Shown here: positions 63,376-64,000 of the stretch, piece by piece
How positions within the stretch are numbered: the stretch's first letter is position 1
Layout of the letters: each line of letters starts with the position of its first letter
DNA from: Pempheris klunzingeri
Taxonomy: Eukaryota > Chordata > Actinopteri > Acropomatiformes > Pempheridae
Length of the DNA: 64,000 bases
Direction: 5' to 3'
NCBI RefSeq assembly: GCF_042242105.1
Contig: NC_092025.1
Span: 17,948,156-18,012,155, forward strand
The notes under the pieces: generated by a model
The model's database searches: none
What the model saw: only the letters and a program-made list of their open reading frames with translations
What the model was told of the DNA's origin: nothing
Position numbers and translations under genes: made by a program

Positions 63376-64000
63376 GTAATTCATCCTTATTTATTTATTG
63401 TTGAAATACACTCATGTTGTTGTCCAATATAAACCATGATTGTACTTTATGTATAGCAAGACAGTTTTTGTCCTTCACTACATACTGTAGGTATGTTACC
63501 ATTAATGAAAGGTTGGTGAACGTTTGGAAAAGTGAAGAAACTGACAACTGACAATATAATGACAACAGCCCCATCTACTGTTAGAGTTGATCTGGTGAAG
63601 GATTTCTTCACTGAGCTACAAATCTCCTACTATAAAGTCATCACCAGTCTTACAACAATTGGTTCCCAAATATCTAAACTCTTTTTTTCTTTATTAAATG
63701 CTCTGGAATGACAGACATTCAGTCAGGAGTAGTGTACCAGGAAGGGATCTACCACTTAGCGGTGGGTGATGGTCTCATGTGCACTCAGGCCAACTTTAAA
63801 CTATAAGCTGCTATAAGTCCACGTTCGACCTTCATTTCCTCAATAGCACCGTAACTGCTCTTTGTTATGCTTATTTGATTGCATTTAGAATTCCAATGCC
63901 CTTAAATACATGTTAGATTATTAGTTATAACACTGTCTTATGTTTATTATTTCAGCTTTGTCTTCGGTTGATGGTATTTAAAAGCATTGAAACCAGATAC
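63376..64000. other. Intron 2 of copy D, open at the window end
   Basis: No exon with the expected (F/Y)GRK start is seen, so this is the beginning of a long intron. No repeat is recognised with confidence. Confidence 0.6.

Noticed and set aside
1-64000. CRISPR arrays, operons, phage or other prokaryotic systems
   Set aside because: No spaced direct-repeat arrays; all genes are intron-containing vertebrate genes.

Overview
The window reads as nuclear DNA of a teleost fish, probably a percomorph. The evidence is compact multi-exon vertebrate genes with GT-AG introns, gene order that recalls human 5q31 (PDLIM4 beside SLC22A4/SLC22A5), and repeat remnants of kinds common in fish: Tc1-like, LINE 3' tails, a TTAA-flanked MITE and a solo LTR. 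There is no operon structure and no prokaryotic signal.

Layout. (1) 1-9357, + strand: the last three coding exons of pdlim4, ending in a LIM domain. (2) 9358-30542: about 21 kb with no protein-coding gene I can support. It holds a near-perfect 480-bp tandem duplication (13863-14822), a 347-bp MITE (18558-18904), a microsatellite, several old repeats, and a CpG-rich putative promoter with a TCTCGCGAGA palindrome at 24662, followed by two possible small exons. (3) 30543-32796, - strand: a complete five-exon gene for a two-Ig-domain, single-pass receptor of CD2/SLAM (CD48-like) type with an ITIM-like tyrosine in its tail. (4) 34529-64000: a cluster of SLC22 organic cation/carnitine (OCTN-type) transporter genes. 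It contains a lone relic exon, copy A (+, 36513-43143, complete), copy B (+, 45272-50526, complete), copy C (-, 52894-59187, last exon uncertain) and copy D (+, from 62744, running off the window).

How the parts relate. The four transporters are tandem paralogues of one ancestral slc22a4/5 gene. They share exon sizes of 104, 155, 172, 215, 183 and 136 bp and would encode 12-helix plasma-membrane transporters for carnitine, ergothioneine or similar zwitterions and cations. Copies A and B are sisters: they share an extra intron that splits the first coding exon, which C, D and human OCTN genes do not have. They also share an almost identical second exon, which looks like recent gene conversion. 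Copy A departs from the family at conserved sites (PESPQW instead of PESPRW, and an altered TM7 motif) while staying fully open. It also carries a 671-bp solo LTR in its extra intron. The most notable things here are the intron gain, the conversion tract, the solo LTR and the divergence of copy A. I did not see a wholly new type of genetic system.

All gene models were built by eye from splice sites, reading frame and remembered family features. No alignment or database search was run.
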